This document shows positions 1 through 13,202 of a DNA stretch of 64,000 nt, in pieces. Every line of letters begins with the position of its first letter. The first letter of the stretch is position 1. The notes beneath the pieces are model-generated. The model saw only the letters and a program-made list of their open reading frames with translations. It searched no databases and was not told the DNA's origin. The translations under genes were made by a program, and so were the position numbers. Where the stretch lies: assembly GCA_018697195.1 (NCBI GenBank), contig JAGMWU010000041.1:176754-240753 (forward strand), given 5' to 3'. Source of the stretch: Certhia americana. Taxonomy: Eukaryota; Chordata; Aves; Passeriformes; Certhiidae.

Positions 1-3000
1 GTGATTTGGTTAAGCACGCTATCAGCAGCTCAGTTCCAAACTACAGTAAGTGCTGTAACTCTGGTGACTGGGAAAGTCAGACCCATAATGGAAAGCAACA
101 TTATATTTTAATCATTTCAGGCACCATAAGAGACTCCCCAGTGAGCAATGAAATGGGATCAATAAAATTTCGTGCAAGCATTAGAGCAGATCTTGATATT
201 ATGCTACACAGCAGCAGCAAAAGCACATCCCTGGAACATACAAATATTATTGAGTCAGAGAAAAAGCAAAGATGAACAGAAACCTGAGAAGCAAAACACT
301 CTCGATTTCAGGAGGTTAACACTGATTAAAAAAACTTCTTAATGAGGTTCAAACTCACAAGTATGCAAGACCTCCAAACCTGTTGTTAAGCCAAAAATCT
401 AAGCAATCCAGGCAGTCTTCACGTGCGAAAACATTGTTCAGAACAGTCATGTTGGAGCCTCACTCTGGAATTCCTGTCAATAACCAGTCTGCAGGTTGAA
501 TACTCTGATTCTCCCACTGCACCAGGAGGGACAGAACTGGCCAAACACACCAAACCTTGAACCTGACTGAAAACAGAAATGCCAGCCTGTGTAAGGCCTC
601 CCTGGCCAATAGGGAGCACTCCCATCATGGAGCCTGCAGCCTCCCCAGCTCCTCTGACGCAGCCACACCAGTTTCAGGGCTCAAACCGATTTCAAAGCAT
701 CGAGGTTCTGGGCTGGCCAAGTACACCAGAGGTAATGGCTCATTCAACATCATCATCTTATCCTACAGCACTGACACATCCAACCAAAGTACAGAAAATT
801 CACCACGGAGCATGGCATAACCTAAATGTGTGACAGCTGGTCTTCTCCTCACTATCTCCATGAATCTGGAACATATTAGGGTTCCTGGACAGGCCATCCT
901 GCCAGATGAAAGGTAACATGCAGCTCTCTCATGGAGCCTGCTGCCTCTTGCATGATGAAATTGAAGTAAATCACATCATGCAAATACTCAATTAATTTCC
1001 TGCTGTCTGAAGGCAAAAATAAGGTAGGCAAGAGAAAACATTTTATATATATGTAAATATATATATATATATAAAAATTCCCTGATGGGGCAGCCCCTCC
1101 TCGGCACCAGCTGCCTACTCACACCAGTGCCTGCACCCACCACACTCCAGAATTGACAGAGATGCCCGGGATGCTGGAGGGACTGGGGCACCAGAGCCCC
1201 CAGTACATGGCAAACCCTTCCTCTACAGAGACATGCAATGCCAACACCACCGACTTGCAGGGGAGTGAGACCTGGGTCAGCCAGTCACCTCCTGATGCTC
1301 CCATACCAATTTGGCCTCTCCAGGAAGGTCTCCCCAGGTCCAACCGTATCAAAGGGGCTTCAAATGGAGGGATGAAATAGAGGAAGGTAACTCTTCAAGC
1401 AAAACTGAGACGAAGAGTTCAAGCAGTAGAACTCATAGCTGCCTAAATATTTTAGTAAATAAAGATGGATCCAAAACCTCCTTCCACTCCCAGAAATGCA
1501 AGGCCATCATTTCACTGTGGTGTAACTAACTTTGGCTTTGGCCTCGCACACATCTGGTTCAAATTAGCACCTGCATACCTCGGTTATTAAATAAAAACCA
1601 GCCCTCTCCACATGACCTGCAGAGTCCTTGTGCACAAGAACTTTATCCAACGCCATCACGTCTTCCCTTATCAGATGTGTGTGGTATGACACAATGAACA
1701 CAGTGCTGCAGCACAACTGGCACCAGTTCAATTCCCAAGCATCAGGTCACGTTTCCCATCACGCTGTTTTAACACAAACACTACAGGCTTGGTGGCTAAT
1801 GGACAGAGCCCTGGAATTTTACCTCAGATCCTCCATATTTAACCTAAGGCTGATGAACTAAATGCAATCTCTAGGGAAAAATGCATCTTTCAAAAACATT
1901 GTTTGCAGCATGTGGCTGATCCAAGAAGTATGCACCAGCCATTTCCATCTTGATTTGTTGCACCCAGCCTCCAGTGTCTGCTATGCAAGCTGGATTACTA
2001 ATGAAAAGTTGCTGCTCTAGGTATTTCTCCAAAACAGCACTTGGGGATTTGGATGGAGAAAGCAAATTGTTTTACTGTTAAAGCATACATCTCGGTGTTA
2101 AGGAGAGCTCGCTTCTCTGCCTGACTCCCCACGTGTCCTGTGTGCCCCCCTACCATCTCCAAGGCTCACCCCAACCTGGCGCAGCAGTGCTGTGGACACA
2201 GAGAACTTGAAGCAGCTGAGGGTACAACTATTGACTTCAGACAGCTCTCATGTTCAAGAATTCAGCAACTCCAGGTGATGGACCTGCCACCGGTGTCCTG
2301 AGACTCTCACTGCTGTCTCTGGGCACTGCACAGGTCCAGCCTTCTGCAAGCCTTTAAATATCAGGCAAAAAACCCACTGCCCCGCAGGAAAAAAAGACCT
2401 TGACTGAAAACCAGTTTTATGAGAAGGAAAAAGGAAGCATGGGGATATAGCTGCCTATATTTTCTTCAACATAGCAGAAACCTTCGGGGCAATAAGATAC
2501 AGGCACACAGAAGAGCATGAAGTTATACATTTAGCTCAACGCATGACTTTGCTCAGATCTGCTCAGATGGATGCTTAAAAGCAATTCTGAGTAACAAGAT
2601 ATTTTTTTCTCCTTGCTGTATCCTATGGCAAAGAGCTCTTCATGACGTGCCTCAGGAGCTCCTGGCAGTAATCAGGCTCAGAGGGCAGCCTGTGTCAAAC
2701 TGCAACATTGATTTGTTCTGCACTTGCCCAAAAACTGCAGAAAAGAAAACTTCCAAGAGCAAACACTGAGCCATCCAAGGAGATTAGATTAAATGCCTGT
2801 CTTTTGGTTTCTGCAGAGCACTGGCCAGTAAATACTCTAACTGGTGTCAGACAATGTGGTGCAGCTGTTTGTTAGAGCAAACAAGAGGAAATCATTAAAG
2901 ATAGACACTTCCAGCCACTTGACTTCCACACCAAAATAGAAGCAGCCAGCAGACACGTCCGTGATGTGATTTCACGCTCCCAAGCAAACTGCGGAGCACA

Positions 3001-6000
3001 AACGAGAATTTTCCTGCACCATAACCAAGAGCTGGCCAGTTCCACTCTCCTGGGCTCCCATGCCTACACATCCACTAGCTGCAATTTACATAATTGGAAT
3101 TCCATTTCACAAATACGGTTGGGCTCTTTTTATTCCTGATTTTCCCAACTGCCCCTTCTTGGAGTTCAAGGGTCCACATTTTAAACACTTAGCAGAAAGA
3201 ACACAAACCACAATTGATACAATTATTACACAAAAATCCAGGGAAAATTCTCATGGTTTGCAAGATGAGGGGACTGAAGTTTTTTGTATTGGGCTTTTCC
3301 CCCCTTTTGTTCTCCTTTGCTCTTTAAGAACAGCACATGCAAAACATTTGTGAAGCCAACACAGCTGTGGGGCCCGCTCACCAGACCAGGACTGTCTACT
3401 CAGTATCCTTTCTAGCTTTTTATAGATACAACTTAAAAACACCATGAAATTTATTTCCTGTAATAATGATCCCCAAATATTTTCTTTAAAAGTGGACGTT
3501 TCAGCAAAACTCTCCCAAGAATGTGGAATTATGCACTTACATTGTGTTAGCACAGTCCTTCCCTCCCCACTTCCTGCCTTGTGCCCCCTCAGGCTCTCCC
3601 TGGTGTTTCATTTCACCTGCAGAGGTCTCTGATGTTTGCCAAGCCAGGCTGGCACCACCATACCCATACAGACCTTGATGGAAACTGGCACCCCCCACGC
3701 TGGAGAAAGGCTCCAATATACATCAAAAACATACGGGGTCAAGAGTTCTTCCCCAAAATTTCTCCTTTTCCTACAGTAAATTCCTGGGCAGATAACTTTA
3801 TAGTTCATTTTCCTCTGTATGCTCCAAGGACACTCCTGGTCTCCATCTCTGGATTTCCAGAGTCTAGCCTACCCTCAAGAAAGACCTCTGGAAGCTGTTA
3901 TAAAGTCAATGTTATTTTAAGCTAATAAATATAAGTCTGCTGTCCTGCGTGCACAACCCATTCCAACACAGTGGTACCATTTCCTCATACAGCACTTGCT
4001 CTTCTAAATAATTTGCACCCTCCCTTCCACAGCAGCACTCTCTCCCTGGAGCAGACCCAAGGGCTCCATGACCATACACCCCAGATTCCAGCCTCTGCTG
4101 TGCAGAAGATCTGCTGGAATCCCCTGTGGTCGCTGGAAGGTGACAGCACTTGGGACAATGCTCACAGCACATCAGGGTTTGGTTCCTGAAGCCTGGAGAA
4201 GCCCGGGATCCCCACTGCACAGACTGCTCCTGCACCACTGCCACCTGATGGCTCCAGCAAAGCACCTCTGGAATTTGTGTAGGGCAACCTGCATAACAAG
4301 CATCCCACAGCAGAAGGAAGAACAGTGGGCGTGCCTGAAAGGCGATTTGCTCATGCTAAATCCATTGCTTCGGCCAACAACCCAACTGCACCTCGCCACT
4401 TTTTGGTCCTCACCTACTGGGGTTATGGCAGCAGCAGAAAAAAATGACAAAAATGCTCCCTCCCACACAAAGCCCAGTGAGCTACAGACGCTTCTTCAGC
4501 ACCTCTGAGCTAGACAGTGGAAGTGCCGAAAGGGTGAGCACGAACCTGACCGGGACAGCACAGAACTTCAATGCCCAAAGCTGGAGCACAAGTCCAGCTC
4601 AGAGGGCAGAGAAGAAAGACAGGACAGTGGATGTAACATGGAGTTTAATAAAGCAGAAACCAATGGCAGTTCTGGCAGTTTTGCCTCCCTGGAGGACTTT
4701 GCTTGACAACATTAGGAGCATCCTTCTAAAATCAAGTTTCCCTTTTGCTTTTACAAATGGCAAAGCTGTGGTTCAGGAGCTGTGCTACGATACAGTTTTA
4801 CATTGGGAAAGTGTCCAGGTTCTGGGGCTGTAGCCCACCAGAACCTACACAAGCCAGCAGCACACAAACCACTTTGCACAGACTTAGAGCTTTCCAGAGG
4901 GCTCGGGTTTGCACCAGACACATTTGTATTTGTAATTTACCAATACCTAGGTGTACCTGGCTGGAGACTGCTGAGAGAGAAAACCAGCTCAGATCTAAAT
5001 CTGAATCTATAAAATTTCTAAGGACTCACAAAATCTAAGTACTCACAGCACACTCGTAACTCACAGTCCACAGGAGCAGGGACATCCAACCTCAAACTGA
5101 GAGCCAGGCATCGGTCACAGAATGGGGGCCAGTTCACTTGCAAGGTATAAACTCTGTTTTCTGCATTCACTGCCCAAGAAACAGTTCCCAGCTTGAGACT
5201 CAGCCAGACCATTTAATTGCTTTATTCAGTCACAGTGTTACTGTAAAATCTTCTCCTGAACAGCCACTTTGTAGATTTATGGCATCACAAATACAGCTTT
5301 GGGGTCTCAGGTAAGCCTGGGCTGGGGCTTGGGAGTTATTTAATTTTAAAACAAAGGGTGGCAAATATTTCCCATGACCTTCTCTTCATACTTGACCAAA
5401 GTATCTGTTTTTGTAAAAAAGCACACGGTCATCATTTGCCCACTGTCTCACCACCAAAGTCTGAGGCTGCACACCCTGGGGAGGGAGGAATGAAACCCTT
5501 AGGGCAGTGCAGGGTGGAGCACACCTCCTGCCTCCTCCAAATCCTCCCCAACTCCGGCCTTTTGGGATGCTTGCTGTGAAGCAGGGGGAAGTTGTCATTT
5601 TCTGCTGAGATTTACTTAGCCTGCTGATAGTTAGGATCTGAGGTAGAAGACAGTTTGTCATCTCACTGCCTGTTTTTCTATTCTTACCCCCATTTAGTTC
5701 CCATCTCAGACAGAAATTGCTATAAATTCACTCTGTACCATTTTGTGTGACAGTAATGTCTGTGCCTGAGACATGTCAAAATAAAACCTCCTGGGAAAAG
5801 CCAATCACTAAGCACGGTATGTCAGAACCATTTGCTAAATGGAACAAGCAGACCTTTGCTCCCAAGACCACATTTTGATCCCTGGGGTTTATGTTCCTGA
5901 CCCATGTTTTGATGCATGTGGCAGCCAGCTCTGCCCTGCCTTTCTGTGCTGCAGAAGAGGCCGACCTGCCTGGAGCCTCAGGTGCTGTTTTCTGGGTTCT

Positions 6001-9000
6001 GCTGCCGAGGTCTCGAGCCACGGAGACGAGTGGTGACACATCTCCTGCAGCACAGGAGCCCTGAGCATGGCTCTGACTCACATGGGCACGGCTCCTGCAG
6101 GGTGTTTACTCCACAGCAGCACTCATTACTTGACCCATCTCTGTCCCTTTGGAGTGCTTTACTCCCACCTGCACTAGATACTGGACTTAGACACACATGG
6201 ATAGAAAAGAAAGGAACAAAGCACGCAAGGAATAAGCAAATCTAATTGAAGGGGCACAACCTGAGACTCTCTGACTCTGGCAATATCCACCATCAGCATC
6301 TCTGGCTTCTGGGTCTCAGCTGCATTCAGAGCAAGAGGAAAGGGAATCGGGCACTGGGATGAAAAATTAATGACTCAACAAATAATACTAACAGATCTAT
6401 CTAATTTCATGTGTCCAGTAAAGGAAAAATTTGATTTATTTTATCCCACCTTATTTTGACAACTCTGTCAACACTAGTTCATAATCATATGATAAACAAT
6501 CTTTTTATCTCAAATGCTGCCAGTTGAACAAAAAAACCCCAACTCCTACAACTCTTACAATTCCACAGAGAACAGAAGTTGCTTTGTGTGCAACCACCAT
6601 CTCACTGCTCCTGATCACCAAACATAGGAGTCTGTCCCTAAGATATTCATGTCCAGTGATTTCTGTCGCTAAACAAAGCAGGAGCACTTATCAAGGAGTA
6701 CAGAAGGATTATGGAAACCCCCTGGAGCAGAGCCTAGGGAAAAGCCTTTAGAGGCACACACCTGATGGAAGTACTGACAGTCCTGTTCCCATTCCAAGTG
6801 TAGTGCATTCCAAAGGAAAGGAGAAGGGGCTGCAGTGGCACTGCTGTTTATGCTTGCCAATACATTCCCCCTCCATCTTGTTTTCCACGACAGACCTGGA
6901 ATAATTAGCTAAAGTGGAAGCAGAGTTAGTTATGAGTAGTTACCAACTTCAATTGAACCCAGGCCACCAGGAGCAGTCCCTGAGCACTGAAACCACGGTG
7001 GAAGCACCTCCAAGCTGACTAAATATCCCATTTGTATGAAGCACATCCAATCCTCCTTTTTTCCTTTTATTTCACAAATATTGCATGGGATGAAAGAATG
7101 TCAGGGCTGAACTCTCCAGAACAGATGCAGAACACATGTATTTGCATCAGCTTAAAGCAGGATTGCAAACACTAGAAAGCAGTTGTGGTTTGGCAGTGGA
7201 GATCTCTCATTTTAATTAGTTCAGGGTGAAAAAAATGATTTCTAGAAAGTCTTCCTCATGCTGAAGTAGGGTTACTTCTGTCAGGACAGGTCTTGCAGGA
7301 AGACTTTCTTGGGGGGGAAACTGCAGAGGTTACAATTCCAACTCAACATGACAGCAGGCAAACTGGTAGTAAGTAGGTTCCCCAGGTGCTCGGGGTAGTG
7401 CCAGCATTCACCTCAGAACCAGGTATGACTGCAGCCCATGAAGCATCACCCACCACCACAGGCAGAGCAGCACCACGTGTGTTTTGTGGGGATCCTCCCA
7501 TGCCTTGCAGTTTTCTTGACTGTCTTCTAAAGATGTGCATTTCTCCCTAGCTCAGCTCCAGGGAAATTGAGGCAAGGTGGGACTCGCTTGGCCATTGAGC
7601 AGTTGCCATTTCCTATCTGATCAGTAAAATACCAATATCACCCAACAGAAAATCATTTTTCTCTGTTGCAATTATTTCCTTCTTTATTCCACAACCACAA
7701 ACTTGCTCTTAATTACAAAGGAAACGTAAGAAAGAAAGAATCAATTCACCTGATTGTGTCTCCTGACAAACTCCAAAGCCCGTGGTATTGCTCATTAGTT
7801 ACATCCTCAGCATCAGTGTTCAGGAACAGCCATTAGTCAGAGTATCAGGCAAGGACATCCCCACAGCGAACAAAAAACACAGCACACACCTCCCTAAAGA
7901 GAGGGTAACAAATACCTAATGACATGGAAAGATGAAATGGTTGCATTTCTTTCAAGACCCAGGTTAAGTTCACAGAAGACAAGGGAGAAATGCCATGAAC
8001 TGAACTTGGATCAACTGAAGAGACCTAAGACCAAAGTCCCCCACGTACGCAGTCCTGCCCAAGAACCAGGTTTGCTCCAGTGCCAGCTTCCCCAGGAGGG
8101 CAGGAGCCCACCCTGGATGGGACCTTGTTCAGCTAGAATGTGTCCTGACTCTTGCTATTTGAACAATTACCAGCACCTGTAGCAGAACGCTTCTTACGCT
8201 CCAGTCCCTTCCTCATTTACTAGGTTTAAGGTCAGCCCTACAAGGCAGCACGTTTTCACTGTATTGTGCTCTGGATCAGCCTTGTTCCAAGGGACAGCAG
8301 GATTGTTCCTGGAGATAGGGGCCACGGGCAGCCAGAGAACGGTGGAACTTCCCTAAGGCACATCCCCTCTGCAGGAAGCAGGCTGCTCCCTCACCTGCAC
8401 ACGCAGGTCTGTGCTCACAAGGAGATGTACTTCTCTCTGCATTTGGACTGAAATGTGCAAAGCTTCGCTCCACTGAAACCAAAGGCATTCAGAACACTTT
8501 GGAAAGTGTCACTATTTATAGAAGGCCCAGCGCTCTTTTGCAGTACTAAGGTTTCATCCTTTCTCCATTGTTCTTAGATATTTTCCATAAAAAGCAAACT
8601 TCACTGCTCTGCATTTAATGGATAGATTCTGAGGGGAAAAGCTGAAAAGAAAAACAACATCCCTGGGAGTTAAATCAAAAGAAGGGATAGTTTTTCCAGC
8701 TGGGTTCTGGACGATGGAAGACAGCCTGTCATTCTGAGTCCAGAAAATGTCTTTTACATACACCAGTCTCAGCAAACATACCCTGAGTTATAAGGTTTAT
8801 TTTATAATAGTTTAAGTCTTATATTGTACCTGACTGCTGCTGCTAACAACCAAGGCCTGTGCAATAGCTATAGGTTAGAAAGCAGCCCCTAGTCATTTTA
8901 TTTTGCCAAAATTCAACGTGGAGCCATAAATCCGAAGCAGTCCTTCCCAGGATGTTTATTATCATTAGAACAATACTGAAGTTTGCAAACTGTCACTGTA

Positions 9001-12000
9001 AGGGAGGAGTGTTCTTTAACAGCTCTTCTGGGAGAGCAAGCAAGGGCTGTAGAACATCTCCAGAGTGCAAACTCGGCCTGTATCGTTCTGACACCTCAGC
9101 TCACTTGGAAATCAAATGCTGGAAATGCATCCCGTGGGCCAGCCTCAGGCACTTGAGACAAAGTGTACGACAGCAAAACAAAACACGGGGTAAGGCCTTG
9201 TAGCTGATGGAGAAAGACTTCAGGAGAGGTGATTTGCCCTACAGTGCTCTGAAATGGTGCATGCTGTGCTGGAAGTGTACGTGCCACTGTGCTCTGCACA
9301 GGGCAGTGGGGATGCTGAGCAGCTCTGGAAAATCCCCCTCTGCCACACGCCCTTCCCAGCTACTTCAGAGCCATCTCCTGATCCAACCAGAACTTCCCTT
9401 GCTTTGTCCCATTTCAGCTGCAGCAGACTAGTGTGACGCAGACCACTTTGATCTCAATTTCCTTTTTCACCTTTTTTAGTGATTAGTCTAAGCAAGAACC
9501 CACATTACTACAATTTAGCCGAGATATGCACAAGCCACATCAAGTTCCTCTAGCAAGAGTAAGAATTCTCCCCACCAGCCAAAATGCATTGTTCTGCTCA
9601 AAGTGAAGTGGAAGGGATGGATTAGAAACCTGCCATCAATAAAAGCCAAGTGTTTGGACACGCTCCTTGAGACAGGTGTTATGGAGACTTCACGTGCAGG
9701 GAAGAAAAAAGTCATCCATAGTCCTTTGAGCACATTAGCTAACCTGAGGGCTCAAATAAAAAATATAAAAATGGAAGAAAAGGCTGAAAAAAACCCACAA
9801 AATTATTATACACTGACCCAGGAGGCTGCCAGCCCCTCCTCCAGGCATGCAGACCTCCTGACACCAGCACAGACCTCCAGTTCACAGCAATGTGTCTATT
9901 CATGTGTCCCTGTTAGGTTTGCTCTGTAGCTTCTCTGCCGACTTCAGGAGAAAATTACTATTTCCAAAAGCTACATTTTCAGGTTTTTTACTGCTTTTTC
10001 TACCTAACTTCATGGAGTATTGCAAACACTTCATTAATGCTGTTCTGCTTTGGTCACCTACACAAAACACCATTTATTAGAAGAGATTATCACAAGTATG
10101 AAAATGTTTATTATCATGAGTGCTAATTTGTGGAGAATGGGACAAATACATTCCCACATGATAATCAACATGGTGGTTATGAGCTCAGACTCGTGGTTTA
10201 CTTCAGAGCTATTGGGTATCTGTTTCCTTTTCAGTTTAGGAGTGCCAGTGCTTCATCTCCCACCTGGTTTGCTTTCCACATGCAACTACCACATAGTAGC
10301 TGACAATTACTCACCTTCTAGGCATGGATGCTACCTATTCTTTCACAAAATACCTCCCAAATACAACTTTCCCAGAACTGCCTGAAAGGATGATTAGGAA
10401 ATGTCCATAGACACCTGTGCATTCCAACCAGGTTCCCTGTGTTCTGGGCTCCACCTTGGCAGCTCAGCTTCTTAAAGCAAACATTTCTGAACAGGGCGAG
10501 CACTTTGCGTGCATTGTGCACCATCCCAGCAGCATGGGCTCCAGCTGGTCCATCCCAGTGCCACCAGCTGTCCCATTCCAGGCTCACAGTGAGGTACAGC
10601 AGCCTCTCTGCAGTCTCCAGACACCTGTGTCCCACAGGCTGGCAGATGCAGAGGGAGAAGGTGAGCAGCTGATCCCACAAAGCTCCCAGAGCCCAGCCCT
10701 TGACCTGCCACCGTCCCCCTGCTCCCGTGTGAACCTCGAGCACATTTCTGACTGCCAGGGCAGGTGTGAACTGCACCTGGCAAAGCATTTCCTTTGTTCC
10801 GAGCTCACAGGTGCACCTGGTGGTGTGAGGTTACAGGACTGTCCCTGAGGGAAAGGCTCTCTGCTGCGGGGGGGTGCCCAGCTGCTGCTACACTCCAGTG
10901 GAATCGCACAGGGTGCAATTGCTTCTTACAACATCCGAGCTCTCTTGCTCAGTGCAACTTGTAGTCCCTACTGTAACGTGCCACCTACCAGACTGCCAAA
11001 TTTCATTTCTCTAATGCCTTTGAAGGCCTAAATTATCTGGGGTTTGCTCTATGTCCTCTTGTGCCCCAAATGTGGCCCCACCTTCTGTGTGTTCTAAAGT
11101 GCTCAGGAATTGAGCTCAATTCCACAGAGTTCTCCCAGAATCCAGTGTAACCCCTCTGACTTCTCTTGGAAAGCCAAGATGTGCTTTATGGCCACAAAAT
11201 TCTCTTCTGTCAACCCAAACCTTCTACCAACACAAACCTGGAGTTCAGCTCCAAGTCCAGAAGCACATTTAGTGCTGCAAAGAGATGTAATTAATCATTC
11301 TTGCAAACCAAATTTGAAGGGGGGAATGAACAACTGCCACCTCAGACACTGGCATTTCTCTCTTGTAATCAGGGACAGGAAGGAAGAACAATTCAGAAAG
11401 ACTGCAAGAAAGGTGTTCCTGCTTATGGCAGGGGGGTGGGACTCATGACCAACCCTGCCTATTCCATGATTCCATTCTATTAATTTTAGACTTGGCTTCT
11501 ATTTCCCAGGTGAATGGAAGTGACCAAAGTTAGTTTTGTCTGCCTCGGGCAGCTCCAACTAGACAGAACACCCTGGGGCATTTCTGGACACTGCCAGGCC
11601 ACCTCCAGAGGTCCCACAGCAATGGCACGCCCCACACACCAGCAGCATTAACTACACCAAGCAATTCTTTTTAATTCACCTCAATATGCTCACAAACATA
11701 TCCCAAATCCCACTGAAACAACTGCTTCTCAACCAACCTCTGCAGCGACAGAATTCAGCTGTACATGAGCACAGAGGCTGAAATGTCATTAAGACCTGTC
11801 AGCAGTGACAGGTTCCTGACAGTTCCTGACAACAGTCAAGGTGTTTCACAAAGGCATTCAGGAAGAGGCCATAAACAACTGCCTCCAGAACTACCTCCCC
11901 ACAGCTCATTTCGGGGTCAAGAGGACTCTAGATCCAGTGGCCCCATTTCTGAGCACTCCAAGTGCTCTTGTGCTCCATCACACCTGCTGTCAAACGTGCA

Positions 12001-13202
12001 GCACGATGTGTATGAGAGGCAGAGCCTCTCTCACACCTATGGCTTCTGGAGATAAAAGGTTGTGCTTGTCACCTGCACAAGCAGTCTCAACAAGGAACAC
12101 CATTTCCACACCCACCTATGGCCCATGGCACTGGGAGGAAATGCACACTAAACCTTCAAGAGATCAAACTGAAATCTGACATCTGGAGGAAAGGCAGTCT
12201 CCTTCACACCACGCTGTCCAGTGACATGGAATCTGACTGATATTTTGTACTGCAAGGGCAGAAGTGTTTGAAATCAGTTACAAATCCATGCATGACTTAC
12301 AGCAATTTACTGCCATTTCCACAGCAATTTATTAGACAGACAAGGATGGCTTCATTTAAAAGAAATAAGTATTTCTATAATACCCTCTTTTTCTTGATTG
12401 GGAACCCTTTGGGGATATTGGGAAACAGCAAAGGGGAAAGAAGTCATGTCAGGACGCTGTTGGTCAGATCCAACACCATCCTCAGCTTCAGCAATTTTCC
12501 ACACGTGAAACAGACCCTCTGGAAAAGCTTTCCAGAGCCACCCGCAGTGGTTGCTGCGCAAGGCTTTAGGGGAACAAGGAGTTCCCAACTACTGCATAAT
12601 TCCCTAAGGCTTTTGTCAATAGCAGTGCTAATATCCACAGGGGCCTTTATCACCTTGAATAAACAAGTAACATTTAATGCATACCAGAGTAGAGGTTAGG
12701 GCCAGACAGGGTAAACACACACCTGTGTAAAGAAGTCAGGACCTGTCTGCCTGCCGAGTTCTTCTGGCCATGAGACTTGTCCTGGCTTTCAGGTGCATTC
12801 CACCTCCTACAGCTCATTTCCCACACGCACTACTCCAGATCAGGCTTGGAACAGACCTGGTTAACAAGCAATGTGCAATGCTTCTGCCACAACAGGCTCA
12901 CTTGAGAGAACAAATCTCCCAGACCAACCTGCCATACAGGTGGTCTGCAAGAGCCCATAAGGGAAGGGAGGGAAATAGGAACCCCAGCAAGTGTTGTGGT
13001 TGGAGTTCAGTTTCTTACAAAAGGACAGGCTGGCTGTACACTCAGAAAAGACACAGAAGTTCATCTTCTGGCAGAGGCTGATTGCTAAGGCTCCAGACAC
13101 AGCAGCAGGGCTCCCACAGGCAACAGCAGGGGAGAGCACTGACACTGCTCTCCAGAGCTAGATGGAATATCCCCTTCCCTGTGACAGGCACAAACAGTGC
13201 TG
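1..13202. other. Non-coding stretch, no recognised gene
   Basis: I see no gene here. Open frames are short (at most about 156 codons), overlap on both strands and show no family motif. Composition is mid-GC without CpG clustering. By conserved synteny CFAP299 would be expected on the minus strand somewhere to the left of FGF5, but I looked for its N-terminal coding pattern and did not find it, so this may be CFAP299 upstream sequence, an intron or plain intergenic DNA. Confidence 0.6.
1041..1075. repeat. AT-rich (TA)n microsatellite
   Basis: A run of alternating T and A with small interruptions, ending in an A-rich block. Simple sequence with no gene association visible. Confidence 0.85.

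Noticed and set aside
1871..2065. 64-codon minus-strand frame of protein-like composition
   Set aside because: No splice sites or homologue recognised; length compatible with chance.
10318..10788. 156-codon minus-strand frame overlapping a 143-codon plus-strand frame
   Set aside because: Mutual overlap on opposite strands, no domain, no start context or splice structure.
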